A stretch of 64,000 nucleotides of DNA from positions 9,095,001 to 9,159,000 of the forward strand of contig OX359245.1 in the NCBI GenBank assembly GCA_947179485.1, in the 5' to 3' direction. The translations under genes were made by a program, and so were the position numbers. Below, piece by piece: positions 11,184-23,526 of the stretch (position 1 is the stretch's first letter; each line of letters opens with the position of its first letter). This stretch comes from Allacma fusca (taxonomy: Eukaryota; Arthropoda; Collembola; Symphypleona; Sminthuridae). The notes under the pieces are model-generated. The model ran no database searches, had not been told where the DNA came from, and worked only from the letters and a program-made list of their open reading frames with translations.

Positions 11184-12165
11184 ATAGATGGGCATCCAGT
11201 GAGGAAATGAGGGATTGATAATAATCAGATATAAATGAGAGATCATAATATCATAATACTTAAAATAAAATATGAGAAACAATAAATATTATATAATACG
11301 CAATATAATAATACATCAAATAAAATATAGCGAAGAGTGAATATTATGAATTGATTTTCAATAAGATAACAAATATATCTTTAATGAAAACACGAAAAAG
11401 GACAACTTGAATGCCGCTAATTAAACACTTACCTAAATAATGGATTTACACGCCGTTATAAATGTAAGTTGTGAATATCCTTCAGGTTTTAGTTAATTGT
11501 TAAATGAGGCATTAGCGTTTAACTTAAAGGTTCAATAGGATGTTAACAATTTTAAAAAAATAAGCGTTCAATTGTCTTTAAAAGGTCAGGTTTCAAAAAT
11601 CACTTTTTAACACACGTGCTGTATTTTATTCACAGTCAAAATAAAATTCAGTATTTGTGTTAAAAAGGAATTTTTGCCCTGATCTAATATAATATGCAAA
11701 GTTATATGTATTTTAATTCGCTTGTTTAACTAATTTGTATTAGTATTAATAAATTCAGTTTCAATCAATGTATGTCTGTTTCTCACGAGTAGAATTCACT
11801 TTGTAATGCATGTACATATTTATAAACGTTTGCAGTATTGTTTTTGATTTTTCCATACATTATATTTACGACTTCATTCAAAGTGTCGGTTTTTCATTTT
11901 GCTCACAGTTTTCTGCTTGAAACGGTTTAGTTGTCTGTATCAATTTTCTGAAAGTCCTTTTCGGGTTGAGTATTTTCCAAAAACATTTCTCAATGCACAA
12001 TATTAATATCCATTTAAATATTTGAATTTCACGTCAAACTAAAATTTTAAGAATTTTAAAAAATAATCAATGGAGGATAACCGCAGATAGCAGATATCCC
12101 TTCAGGGATTTGTTAATAATCTTTTGAAGAAATTCTAAAATTGGGATTTAGTTTCTAAAATACTA
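11184..12165. other. AT-rich DNA, nothing recognised
   Basis: The region from 11190 to 11420 is extremely AT-rich with ATAATA-type runs. The rest has no coding signal. The block 11760-11950 recurs diverged at about 29300-29480. Confidence 0.4.
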
Positions 12166-12169
12166 CCTT

Positions 12170-12690
12170 TGAATCGTAATGGGAGAACGATTTTTCATTT
12201 AAACTTGAATGGAGTTGGCTATCATCTTTCCTTAGTAACGAAAATTGGGATACTGCAATGATTTTGCATTAGCATTTGTATTTATCACAAGATAAAAACA
12301 TTAGTAGATATATCTACATGATACCTGCATGTACATCTACCTTGTTAATATTACAGGATTCATTTTAGAAAGCGATTTTTCAATTGGCACCGATTACAAT
12401 CGGGGTTTTATTGAAACAAATTCAAATTCAGATTTTTGATATTGGGGTAAAATTGTTGTTCAAGAAATTCCCACAAGAGGAAAATCCCGTGTTTTGATTA
12501 GACATTTTAAACGCATTCGTAATTTTGAGACACAATATTTAATAAGTTGGTAAGTTATTACCAACTTATACATTATTAAGGAGAACAATTCTATGAGTGA
12601 TAAATTTACAAGTGAAAATGGAAAAGTCTGGCGGGAATTCAAATTTTCTCAATGAATTGAATTAGAATAATTATCGAGTGAACAAATTTT
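12170..12690. repeat. Dispersed repeat family R2, copy
   Basis: It contains the R2 landmarks (AATCGTAATGGGAGAACGATTTT, then CTTGAATGGAGT, then CTTTCCTTAGTAACG) seen again at 25725, 29880 and 57400. Short open frames here are chance. Confidence 0.5.
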
Positions 12691-12785
12691 AACTTATAAA
12701 AGTTTTTCAAAAAATATTTGACATTACTCCATTACTATCACGGCTGTAAGCAGAGTTTTGAACTAGCTGGATGAATCGCAATCTG

Positions 12786-14859
12786 AAAAATCATCGCTAC
12801 GCGATAATTTGAGGCTTCGCGTAGGGTGGCGTCAGCCACAGCCGCCAAAGTAGAACGAATTGCGAGCTTTTTTCAAAACTTCAGATTTAAAAAAAACTAT
12901 CGGACCGATTTTAACGACATAAGCAATAACCATTCCGAATTAAATAAACAACCCTCACAAAAATTTCGTTGAAATCGATTCAGTTTAGAGCTATTATTTG
13001 GCTTGAAGTTCAAAATTTCAAGAATGGTTTTCGAAAAATCTATGTGGCTTATTACAACAACATCACCAACAGCTATTACAATATAAATAAGCAATATTCA
13101 CAAAAAACTTCGTTGAAATGCATTCATTAGTTTTGGAGATATCTTTGATTTGACTTGAAGTTCAAAATTTCAAGAATATTATTCTCAAACACTATCCAGC
13201 CGATTTCAACCAAATACGAACTCAGCCTTACTTTTGGCACAAATACTGTCTATAAAGACTTACATGGAAATTGGTATGGTAGGGTTTGAGCTATTGTGTG
13301 GAGGAACACACAGACGTACGGACAAGTATATTTTACTACGGGGGCTGACGCCACTCTTAAAAACATAGCTTTGACGATTATAAATTTCCACACAATTATC
13401 GATTCATATATTCTCAACTCAAAGCCGAGTCACCCAAATTTTAAATACATTTTTCAAATTTTTTTTCCAATGAATATTATTAAGTATTAAGTAATTGCTT
13501 TAATTAGTGGCCAACCAAATTTTACTTATTTTTTGATCTTGGGGTAAGAGATAAGTCAGTTGACTCCATAAGAAAATGACTAAATTTTATTTTACAATAA
13601 TTCCAGCTTTTTAGAAAGTGAAACTTTCTTATGCACGAGTGTATTCCGTCCGTCCGTCCGTCCGTCCGTCACTACAAAATCTTGTGGTAGCCATATCTTT
13701 ACAACGGAATGACGTACGGACATGTGACCTTTACCAAAATATCGACCATACAATCTAGTTGTGCCTTTTGATAAATTCAGCGACCTGGGGTCAAACGTTT
13801 GACATCAAAATATTATTTTCTGGATACTATTATCAAAAAATTCTTGCATTTGCTATATATTTCTACCGGATTGACATAATACCTTTAACGATAGCAATCC
13901 AAATCTATTTTCCTGCCTTACTATAAATCTTATTATACAAGTTTCACTTTCCTGCACATGCAAACGAAGTTTGCTCAAATCAGTGCAGTGCACGGATTTT
14001 TAAAAGTTTGAAGAGAAACTGAGGAGGATCAACTTATCTACATATGGACATTTGACTTGTTAAATCCCATAAGAAGTTTTAATTTTAAAAAGTCGAGCAC
14101 AAATTTAAACATGACATAGGATCGTTTTATTTACATGCGCGAAATTTTCCTACTTGATATCCCATAAAATTTTGTAAGCTGGAAGAGAATTCAGTTAGCC
14201 ATATTTAAGATTATATCCAAGTAGATTGCGTAATGTTCAGTGAAGGTACGTTCCTTGAGTGGAAGACACTCAATTTTATGTTTTTTTACATACAATGTTA
14301 ACAAGCAACGTTACCATAACAATAATGTGTGGCTTGTTCCTTCACGCCACTGGGGGAATTAAGATGTTGTATGCCTCAAAATGTATCCTGTCTGGCTTTT
14401 ATAGTTGAAACTCTTTTCGTAGTTTTTTAGGGTTTCGTCCTCCCGCTAGTAAAATAGCCTTGCCCGTAGGTCCGTGTGTCCTTCCTCACGATAACTCAAA
14501 CCCTACCATACCAATTTCAATGGAATTCTTTTTGGACACAACAAGTGTCAAAAGTAAAGCTGAGTTCGTATTTGATTGAAATCGATTGATAATTTTTGAG
14601 AACACAATTTTTGAAGTTTTGGACTTCAAGTCAAATGGCAGTTATCTCCAAAACTATTGAATGTGTTTCAATGATTTTTTATATAAATATATTGCTTATG
14701 TAAGTAGTAATGGTTATTGCCAATGTGGTTAAAATCATCCCGATAGTTTTATCGAAAAACAATATGAAATTTCAAAACAAAACTCTACTCCATACTCTGA
14801 TGGCGGTAGCTGACGCCACCCTACCCGAAGCCTTAAATTATCGCGAAACGATGATTTTT
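12786..14859. mobile_element. Foldback-type element with arms of about 420-560 bp
   Basis: The left arm (about 12786-13345) and right arm (about 14442-14859) are diverged reverse complements. They share AAAAATCATCG at the outer ends, GGGTGGCGTCAGCC/GACGCCACCC, TTGGTATGGTAGGGTTTGAG and, at the inner edge, ACTACGGGGG. The arms differ in length because of indels. No coding capacity is seen in the 1.1-kb core. A relative at 27115-27900 keeps the right arm. I found no clear target duplication. Confidence 0.65.
13614..13996. mobile_element. 383-bp insertion with (CCGT)6 tract
   Basis: Comparison with the inverted relative at 27115-27640, which lacks it, shows this segment is an insertion. It is flanked by TTTTTA at 13608-13613 and 13997-14002. 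It begins GAAAGTGAAACTTTC, has six CCGT units at 13646-13669, and repeats GTTTCACTTTC near 13947. It could be a short non-autonomous element or a SINE-like sequence; no tRNA-like promoter was recognised. Confidence 0.6.
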
Positions 14860-15920
14860 AAATACTATCCCTGGTTGTGTAATTTTCTTAATTATTAGCA
14901 TTACATCGTATTGATAATAAAATTTTCTTTTCATACATGAATGTGTTTCGGGACATACTTATTCAACTAGTGACAGAATAAAAATTGCAAAAAAGACTAC
15001 TTAATTTCTTATGTAGCCCAAAAATAAAAGGAATCATTAAACCAATCAGTAATACTATCACGTCATCAGAGCTGATCTTCAAATAATATTTCTAACGGCG
15101 TCTAAATTGATAATTTATTCAACGTTTGTTCTTGCTGTCATTTACTCTTTCATTCGCCACCCTTTTCTTCCAAATTTGTTTGTTACGACAAAACAAACAT
15201 GGACATATAAATATTTGTTGATTATATTAATCCACAAAGTTTCTAACAAAAATTGAGTTGGGGAACCAATTGTACAGAGACTCAAGAATAGATTTACCCT
15301 CTCTAGATCACGTAAGGAAATGTAGTAGGACATATCCGGTTCCCCATGATTTAGCAAATCGTTTTCCAGATTTTAGGAACAATTTTTGCATCTCACTAGT
15401 TCAAAAATTATGAATCAACAGTTTAATAAATAGATCTATGTATAATCATGGTTTCGGAAAGGGTCTTACAATTTTTAAATTGTTTACTCAAATTTTAAAA
15501 TTTGTTCCAAAAAATCCGTTTACAGAAAATGTCATAGTGGTTTGGAAGAGATACTTTAGAGCTCCGTACATCTTTAAGTACGTTTAGTATTTCGGACGTG
15601 GTCCATAATGCGAGGAAAGTATCATTAATGCTATTCAAATGTAATCAAGGGGATTTGAAACAGATGCTGAGTAATTCTGGCGGCGGGAAAGTCGTAATAA
15701 AAAATTACTTCCTTTACAAATCCTTTTCATGTTGGTTTTACTTCGTACTTTATTTGAGTTTTGATTGGATGTTAAATTACAGTGTTCTCACCGGAGTTAG
15801 CAATTAAATGTTGAGTGTAAAAATTTCTAGTAAATGTTTTCAGATGTTCTTTATTAGTTTAATTAAGCCGTTAATTTTAACTGTTGAAATTCTTTAATAG
15901 CCAAACCTTGATACCATCAG
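14860..15920. repeat. Long duplicated block, copy 1 (partner 27900-28960)
   Basis: Downstream of the foldback right arm the sequence is a clear direct copy of 27900-28960, sharing landmarks such as GGGACATACTTATTCAACTA, CAAATTTGTTTGTTAC and GGTTTTACTTCGT. It is non-coding in both copies; the open frame on the minus strand at 15142-15357 is not preserved as a clean frame in the partner. Confidence 0.65.
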
Positions 15921-16240
15921 GGACGGGTGAGGATATGAAAAATACCGGAGACGGCCTGTGAGCTCCAAGTTTTAAAAACATCAAATTCTCTAAACGATTT
16001 GTTCAGAAATTTCGATCTACCTCAGTATTCTTAATAGGAATATACATTCAGATTTGAAAATTCAATTTTAAATAATAAACCAAAATTTTTCACAATTGAA
16101 TTGTTAAACATTTCTTGCTAATTTAGTGTCAGATTTTACTGAATTTACTTTATTGATCTGGGTAAAGATTCCATTTCACCAAGGTCACAAACGTGAAGCG
16201 AAGTCAGATGGACTTTAGAATAGCAATTTTGTTTAATACC
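15921..16240. other. Non-coding DNA, nothing recognised
   Basis: No repeat pair, coding or RNA signal was seen. Confidence 0.35.
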
Positions 16241-16247
16241 ACGAACC

Positions 16248-16425
16248 AATGGTACCCGACAGAATTTACAAATTACCCGAACGCAATGGGGGAAAATTAA
16301 ACGACAGACAGTCGGGCGCATGCCAAATTAACCAATCAAATAGTTTTGTACTACCTACCCGACAATTCGACATGCCAGCAATTTACCCGACACCCGCTAA
16401 TGTTCGGGCAGAATAACCCGACATC
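16248..16425. repeat. Word array ACCCGAC
   Basis: ACCCGAC and its reverse GTCGGG recur with AT-rich spacers (GGTACCCGACAG, AATTACCCGAAC, CTACCCGACAA, TTTACCCGACACCCG, TAACCCGACATC). It resembles the subterminal arrays of the hAT-like elements, but no inverted ends or duplication could be defined. Confidence 0.5.
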
Positions 16426-16440
16426 ATGATTTGTTCCCAC

Positions 16441-17420
16441 ACTACATTACTTTCGGAGAGGGCTATACAACAGATAATGTCGGTCTCTTGTATGAAACAA
16501 GGACCATGCTCAGTTTCTCAACAGGGTTCCTAACTGAAACTTAAGGCGAATAATTAATTACCTACATTCATAATAAATTATAACTTGGAACAAACAAATG
16601 GATTTATTTATTATCCTGTGTGTACTTGCTTGGATAACTATTAGAGAAAAAATTTGAGAAAAGGATGTGGCACAAAAATACAGCAGTTAGTCATCAGGAA
16701 TTATCACTTACAACATATTTAACGATTCCAGCATGGTAGAAATTTTATATAAAACGGACTTGTTTGTGTTGCGGATGACTATTGCGCCACATATAGCCAG
16801 TTCAGGCATTTTCTAAACCTAAATCTGATTTTCAAATCGTCATTACTCTTCCTGAAACAGGTGTAACAGTGAAAAGATTTTATTTGTACACAACTCAGAT
16901 AAAACTGCTTCACTATTTATACATCGATGGAAAAGAAGGCTGTTAAACCATAGATGGTCGTCCGCCATCGTCGTTGCCATCAGTGTATCCTCCACCACCA
17001 TCACAAATATTACCACTAGTTCCTCCAACCCCGCTTCCGTCACCAAACCCGTCAGATCCTAAAACAACGCTTCCGCTACCTTTTTAATTCTTACCCGGCT
17101 TCATTTAATTCCCTTCTCCAAGTCTAGCAGCAAAGTTGCATGATGCCCCCACAAACCCCTCACAATGTATAAACGTACCACAATCTAAAACACCAATTAT
17201 ATTTACATATATGCATACATTACACGTACATACATTATATAAAATACGACACTATTTATTCTTAGGATTTTAAAATTACCTATCCATAATTTACTCGTAA
17301 ATATCCGTCTCTTACAGTCGCTCCTTCAGTTACCCACGCACTTCTAAATTCGTCAATTAATTTTTAAAATTCTTGCCACACTTGCTATACCGGAATATTC
17401 CTACACCTCAGTTTTGCCCT
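16441..17420. other. Non-coding DNA, partly pyrimidine-rich
   Basis: The part from 16960 to 17420 is richer in C and in CCACCATC/CTTCCG-like words than its surroundings. It may be the intron or upstream part of the exon-like blocks that follow. Nothing else was recognised. Confidence 0.3.
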
Positions 17421-17434
17421 CCCCATCCACACAG

Positions 17435-17893
17435 ATGACGGAAGGGCACCACTTGTTAATAAAATATACTCAGAGGGAGAAACTGTGGGACCGTATGAAG
17501 ACTTGCTGTAAGTTCTCATTCCCCTCGACTACTCTCAGCTGTAACAGGACTGGATAACATCAAATATGGTAACACCATTTTGTAATTTATCGAATTAATT
17601 TTTTTAAGAATACTTGGTTTTTATGCACACAGGGAACCCGGGCTGGTGACGACCCTAACGTCTGGAAGGAAGATCGTGCTGATTCAAATCATTACAGTAA
17701 GTCATCCTTAATTATTTTACTTATAGTTTACATAAAACAAATTGTTGCTGAACAGGTGCCGATCCTAGATCTCCTGTGCAAATCTGACTGCGGATTTTCT
17801 GCGCAGGCTAGCTGCGGTCCACATCTGGTTTTCCACTACCACTTGCCGTCCCTTCATGACAGTACTGATGAGGGATCCACTTTTCAGTATTAG
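17435..17893 (+). CDS. Possible three-exon host gene fragment, unrecognised
   Basis: Three consecutive blocks are each open in a compatible frame and bounded by consensus-like splice sites. Block 1 starts after CACACAG near 17433 and ends before GTAAGT near 17509. Block 2 starts after ACACAG near 17632 and ends before GTAAGT near 17697. Block 3 starts after GAACAG near 17756 and runs to a TAG near 17891. In the joined frame the protein is neutral to hydrophobic and I recognise no domain. Blocks 2 and 3 are also open in a second, hydrophilic frame, so the true frame is unsure. The area is not obviously part of a dispersed repeat. Chance remains a real possibility. Confidence 0.22.
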
Positions 17894-19299
17894 ATAAGTT
17901 TTTATTTCGCTTTCTTTCTATCTCACTGGATGCAAAATTTAATCATTCTTTTTGTGTAATTGCAGGTACCCCTTGACAGTTTCATCATATCATCTTCTTC
18001 AGTTCTGACTAAACGCACAAGTTTTTGTGCTAGGCTAGCTGTAAGCCAAAATGAAGTTTTTGCAGGAGTGTATTTATAGTTCACTTGAGTATTGTGAATT
18101 CATAAAGCAATTAATATTATATAACGAATAGCCCCTAACGTTGTGTTTCGTACACGTTACTTTCTGCCAAAATACTTGTTTCAAAGACTCCGTTTCCAAA
18201 GTTATAACATATTGTGCTACACATAGATATATAAACATGCTACTTACAGTTGTGCAATCTATCTGAAGAGGCTGTCAGCTTTGCGACTCAAGAATAGTCA
18301 ATTTGTGAAGGAATATAATAGTAGGTATATAATGACGACAAAATATTTTATCCGCTTCTGGTGTCGTGACCCCCTGGTGTCCGGAAAAAATAAGGAATCG
18401 ATTTTTGAAGCTTCTGGCAAGAATATAGCTTCCAGAAGCTAAGTAAACTAGAAAAATGTTTGATTTTGGATATTTTAAAAATATCAGTATGATCCAGGCC
18501 CATTAACAGTTAAAATATTGAAATTTTGGAACTAATTATTTTTAAAAATTATTTAAACAATTTTGGTAGAATAGAAACACACAAATATTCTACAAAAACG
18601 TTATTTTTGATTATTCGACCTAACAACGTAATATAAACCAGCACGAAATGATGCAGTATTGCTGTTTTTAGAAATAAACAGGCATAATCAGTTAAGTGCA
18701 ATAAAATGTTGCGAGTGTGGAAACATTTTGTTGACAGTAGAATATACTCAGAATATTGGGGAGGATATAATCACGTATAAGTTATATGTAAATGAAGTAA
18801 CGTAAAATAAAGTAGCATTGCTATAATTTAAAAAATCGAAAATTTGAGTAATTCATTTCATTTAAAAATTGAAAAATATACCTAATGCATGTCAATACTA
18901 AACGATCCGTCTAATAAACTGTTCAATAAAGTTGGGATTGTTTTTGAATTTTCTACCTTATATTTTTGTGCAAAAAGGTTCTTACCAACACACTCAAACG
19001 GCGTTTTGTACACTTTCCACAGTGTAGGTGTCTAGTAATATTTTAAGATGTTAGTAAAACAGTCAACTCTTGATATTCATGTTACTGATGAGACCGAAAA
19101 AAAATTTCCTTTTAAAAAAATTATCGCTTATTACAATACTATGGCGAGACACTAGGTAATTGGAATTAATGGCTACAAGAATCTTTCCTTATATCGAAAC
19201 CTCCGATATGAGGGTATCCTTCATAGCAAGTTTCCCTGCAACCACAATCAATGTTGTGTCGGCAATAAGTACAAATTCATGACGCCAACATAAAAGGTA
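17894..19299. other. Non-coding DNA, nothing recognised
   Basis: A 9-bp hairpin AGCTTCTGG/CCAGAAGCT occurs at 18409-18440. No coding or transposon-end signal was seen. Confidence 0.35.
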
Positions 19300-20770
19300 T
19301 TACATGTAGGGTATGCTAAATATAAAAACAGGACAAAAAAAACATTTTGACGGGAATAAAACTATTTCTGGCATTGTATTATAATTTTAGCAAGAAAATT
19401 GGGTTCAGAAACACAACGTAAATGGCTCAGGGTTGGCTACAGATTACCGACTGCAATGGCTTTGAATACTAGGGTTGAGCCACAGTAAATACCTGCATTC
19501 GACCATTTGAAGTCCTCGGTGTGGTAATATTCCCTAATGTATTCCTCAAGTATTACAAAGCCAATTAACTTTGAAAGTTCGAAATTTAAAACTTTAAACA
19601 TAAATGCGTACCGTTTTAAACCGTTTGACAGCTTGTTAACTTTGGCGCGCATTCGACGTGTATGAATTAACACGCGCAGTACAGAACATCACTGCCCTCC
19701 GGAATAATGGGTTTTGAAACCCCAACAAGAGTGTAAATATGATTTTGAGATTTTGCCCAGAGATTTTGGATGAGCCTCTCACCTTTTTTTCACTCACTCT
19801 TCTACGTTTCTGGTTCCTCGCTTCCTACTGTTACGGCTCCATCATCATCTGCTTTGCCAAGGTTAAAATTTGTCTCAACTCTCAAAACTGTGCTCATCTT
19901 TAATTAAAACGTGATTCCAAAGTACTACTTCCTTCCATATCCTAACGTTTGTTGGAATATGCACATGTAGTTGTAGGTTGTAGGATTTTCTACTTTTATT
20001 GGAGCTGGATATTTGATTTTTAGTTTCTGAAAATTAGATCTGATATGTGATATTGTGTGTACATGAATAGAAAAAGGTTTTTAGAAGACAAAATGTGAAG
20101 TTGTTGCTTTAAATTATTGGCAAGGGACATCTAGTGTCATTGCGTAGACAACCCGTGTAACCGTAATCTGTTGAAATATAATGTTAACATGCTATGATAT
20201 GTCTCCATCATTTGTTGGTGTCAAGTACAAGCTTTGCTGATCATCCATCAAGTATTCCAGCGATCTGGTTTTTGAATAATTCCGGCAAACGGTTACCGAC
20301 CTACAGAGATTCTTGGGCCCATTTTCTTTTAGAATAGAATGATGAAATGGCTAATGAATGTAAGGAAGATAAGAAGCTCAAATAATACGGTATGATTTTA
20401 TGTGGACTACAAATTTACTGGAAAAACATTTTGAAGCCTCAGCGTTGCTACAGTTAATACCGGATAGAAATTACACCGCTTAAATTCTCGCTTACAGTCA
20501 ATAGTTGTATCAAAACGTTCCACCATCCTACCACAGTAATGCAAATATAGCCCAGCGATTTTAGCTGAGCATCTCTTATTCTTTTTTTCTCATCCTGCTA
20601 ACTTTCTGCTTCCTCGTTGTTTTTCCTACGGAGCCGATGCGGAAAGTCAACGAAGATTAGATGCTGACAAACTTTTCTACTAGAAACCATCAACCATCTG
20701 CTTTGCTAAGGTTAAATAGTTTCGGAACTCTCAAAACTGTGCTCACCAGATTGGAAAATTTCCATACTGT
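19300..20770. repeat. Local tandem duplication, about 1.05 kb apart
   Basis: The unit 19320-19920 recurs at about 20410-20760, sharing AACATTTTGA, a GAGCCTCTC/GAGCATCTC block, TTCTGCTTCCTCG-like sequence, CATCTGCTTTGC and CTCTCAAAACTGTGCTCA. The second copy has about 70 extra bases at 20620-20690. Both are non-coding. Confidence 0.55.
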
Positions 20771-21660
20771 TGCGGATTTCCAGTTTTTAAAATCATATTT
20801 TTATTAATGTTTTTTTCAAAGCCATTAGTTTCTGATTTACCGCATGTTGACGAGCCTTGGTTTTCCTTTAAAGAAGGCTTCGTTGAAGGCGGTTGGTCGA
20901 TGTATCAGCTAAAAGTCACAAGGTAGGCTGACGTTTCCGCAGACACTTGTGGGATGACTTCTAAAAATTTGCCAAATATGGTAGGCGAAGCAGAGGCCTT
21001 CTTGGGGCGTAGCCTTCTTGGGGTGTAATAAAGGCTCCATGCGGATTACACCATGCATAAAATACAAGGCAACAGTGTGAACACTGCTAAATAAGTTCAT
21101 GAGCTTTCATTCATCACATTAACATGTGACGATACACATGTTGAACAAAACTACTTCATTTTCAAAAGTCATGCACGTTTTGATAATATTTCTGTAATTT
21201 TGCAATAACGAAGGATAGAAATGCATAATGGCTATTTTTGGAGGAAGGCTGAATGAAAAGCGAATTAATTTTAAAATTGAAGGAAGGCTAATGATATTTG
21301 AATAATTGTAAAGGCTTTATTCATCGGCAGAAAGAAGAAAGGGCATTTCAAAAACTGCCCTTCTAAGGCATGAGGGAAGTCATTCCATTTGGACATCTCT
21401 TAGTCATAGTATAAACAGAAGACGTTGATAGTATTATACTATAACACAGTATAGAATAATTTTTGTATAACACAAAAAATTCCGCTGAAACGAATTTTAG
21501 AAACTGACACTGATTAAGTAAAAGTAGATGATTTTTGAAGCTTGTTGTCTTTGGTTCGGCATTGCACGAGTTGTATCCCTTCGTTCCGACTGGTTGACCA
21601 GTATATACAGGTACTTCAAGGTTTGTTTTAAACTAAAGATGCGTGATCATTAGACTAATA
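20771..21660. other. Non-coding DNA, nothing recognised
   Basis: No paired ends or coding domain. The sequence 20880-21060 has AAGGCTTC-type words in short clusters. Confidence 0.3.
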
Positions 21661-21664
21661 TGAG

Positions 21665-22760
21665 TAGGTTGACACTATATAGAAAACCATTATATAGAGG
21701 GAGTTACATATGTTAAAGTTTAGGGTGTGGGACCGGAAAGCCAATGTGACCACTGTAAACAGGAAACCATTATATGAACGGCCATTATATGCAGGCTATA
21801 GCTCCACAAGAGTTTTGATTATGAGTACGGTATCAACTTAAGATAGCTATATACTTCTACTCGTCGATCGAGTATCCGTTCTCATACTCGAATTTGAGTA
21901 TATTTTTAACGAGTATCAGAGCGAGTACGAGTAGGTTCAAAGTTCTAGTACAAAGTCAACATACATATGTTATTATTCCAAAAACTTGCTCATGTTATTC
22001 CAATGCAAAAATGAAAAAGCGTTTAAGTTTAAAATGACTATGAATTGCATGAAACGTTGCAACCACAACATATGGTTTATTGTGAGTCAAAACTTGATTA
22101 TGTTGCAATAATTGTTACAGTTCCAAATGGAGTAATTTTAACTCACAGCTGCAGTTATTAAGTACCTAACGCCGTAAACTATCATGGAACCGGAAAAGAG
22201 TGCTGATTTAATGAAGGTCTAGGATGTGTATCACCTGACTGAAGAGAAACCAGTCTATGTGACTGGCAGTATCAAATCTGGATCTACAGTGCAATACCAT
22301 TTTAATCTCGTTGGAGGAAATTTTTTCCGCAAATACTTTTCGTAAGTTAGTTTTTTTTTCGTAAAAAAAATTAAGTCTACAAAACTAGTTTGTTCTGTAT
22401 ACTTGATTTTCGAGTACGGTTCAAGCACGAGTTCAAGTATGGATAGTTCGGTATAAACGTCGTAGTACGGTCCAAGTTCATTAAAATGCGAAGAAGTATA
22501 TTACCGAGGAAAGGATTTTTTACTTGTACTTGAAGATACAAGCTCGGGTCAACCGGGAATTTGGCCCGATAATTCAAGTACTGTTCCAAGTACGAGTATT
22601 GGAAGGTTTCCATCTGGCCGAATAAATCTAATATCCGAATCTGATACGAAAATTTCGGAAAAGTTTTTGTATTATCCAATCTGATCAGTTACCGTTCGGA
22701 TAAAAATTTTATACATCCGTATTCGATCCTTATCGGATCCGAACAGCGGATATCCAAAAT
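21665..22760. repeat. Mosaic of unresolved word arrays (GAGTA, CAAGTAC, ATCCGAAT)
   Basis: CTATAGCTCC near 21796 matches the hAT-type end of the 59141-60491 element and is followed by GAGTAC/GAGTATC words (21820-21945). CAAGTAC/GAGTACGG words return at 22400-22600. A different ATCCGAAT array fills 22615-22765. An ACCATTATAT-rich patch precedes them at 21680-21790. No right-hand end could be matched, so these are likely truncated and nested elements. Confidence 0.5.
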
Positions 22761-22765
22761 TATCC

Positions 22766-23420
22766 GAATAATTGACACAATTGGGTGATGAAAAATTATT
22801 AAGAGTCTTCATTGCATAAATGCATTAGCTTATTTTTACTACATCGTGATATTATTTATTTTGCTTACATAAACTGAAGGCAAACATTACCAATACAGCC
22901 GTGAATTTGAAGAACAGACTTGCAAAGGTAGCCACCTTTCCCACTTATTGGCCTATTTTTCGCAAGAAGTTTATTAAAAAGGCTTGAAGACAAAATAGGG
23001 TGCAAGTTTAAACACTTAAAAACTAGCCTACAAAATTGGTCGGCTCATTCGAAATATAGGCATATAAATAGGCAATTGCTCATTTTCAATTAATGGCAAT
23101 TTGGAAATGCCAAAATAAAATTCAGAATAATCCGCACCTGGAACTTGCAGATTGTATGCTTCATAGTGCGGTTCACGCATGATACGTTGGTGCTATCACT
23201 CCTTAGTATTCGCTAAAACCTCACCGAAATCAAAAATTCTGTACTAAAGGGGTACAGAAAACGGAATGTAGTGTGAAACAATCTTGTAGAAATGTGTCAT
23301 TTTTTGTATATTTTTCCAAGTGTGAACTCGTACAGCAAATGTTTGGGACTAATGAACAAACTCAATTTTGAATAAATTGTAAAATTTATTTCCATGCTCG
23401 TGGTTTAATTAAAATAGAAA
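22766..23420. other. Non-coding DNA, nothing recognised
   Basis: No coding or paired-end signal was found. The final bases, from about 23420, belong to a repeat that recurs at 49270-49296 joined to 50859-50935. Confidence 0.35.
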
Positions 23421-23526
23421 TCGTCTGCTATTTGCTAATTTTTAGAATACAAATATATTCGAGCTTATTCTTGGGGAAATGTCTCGAATAAATTCAATGT
23501 TTGTCCTTATTATAGGTCCCCCAAAG

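Noticed and set aside
13646-13669. (CCGT)6 as evidence of a SINE
   Set aside because: No RNA polymerase III A and B boxes or tRNA-like head could be seen in the 383-bp insertion, so I left the class open.
16843-17046. Minus-strand open frame as a secreted or membrane peptide gene
   Set aside because: The hydrophobic run comes from a CCACCATC-rich low-complexity stretch read on the opposite strand. There is no supporting splice or family signal.
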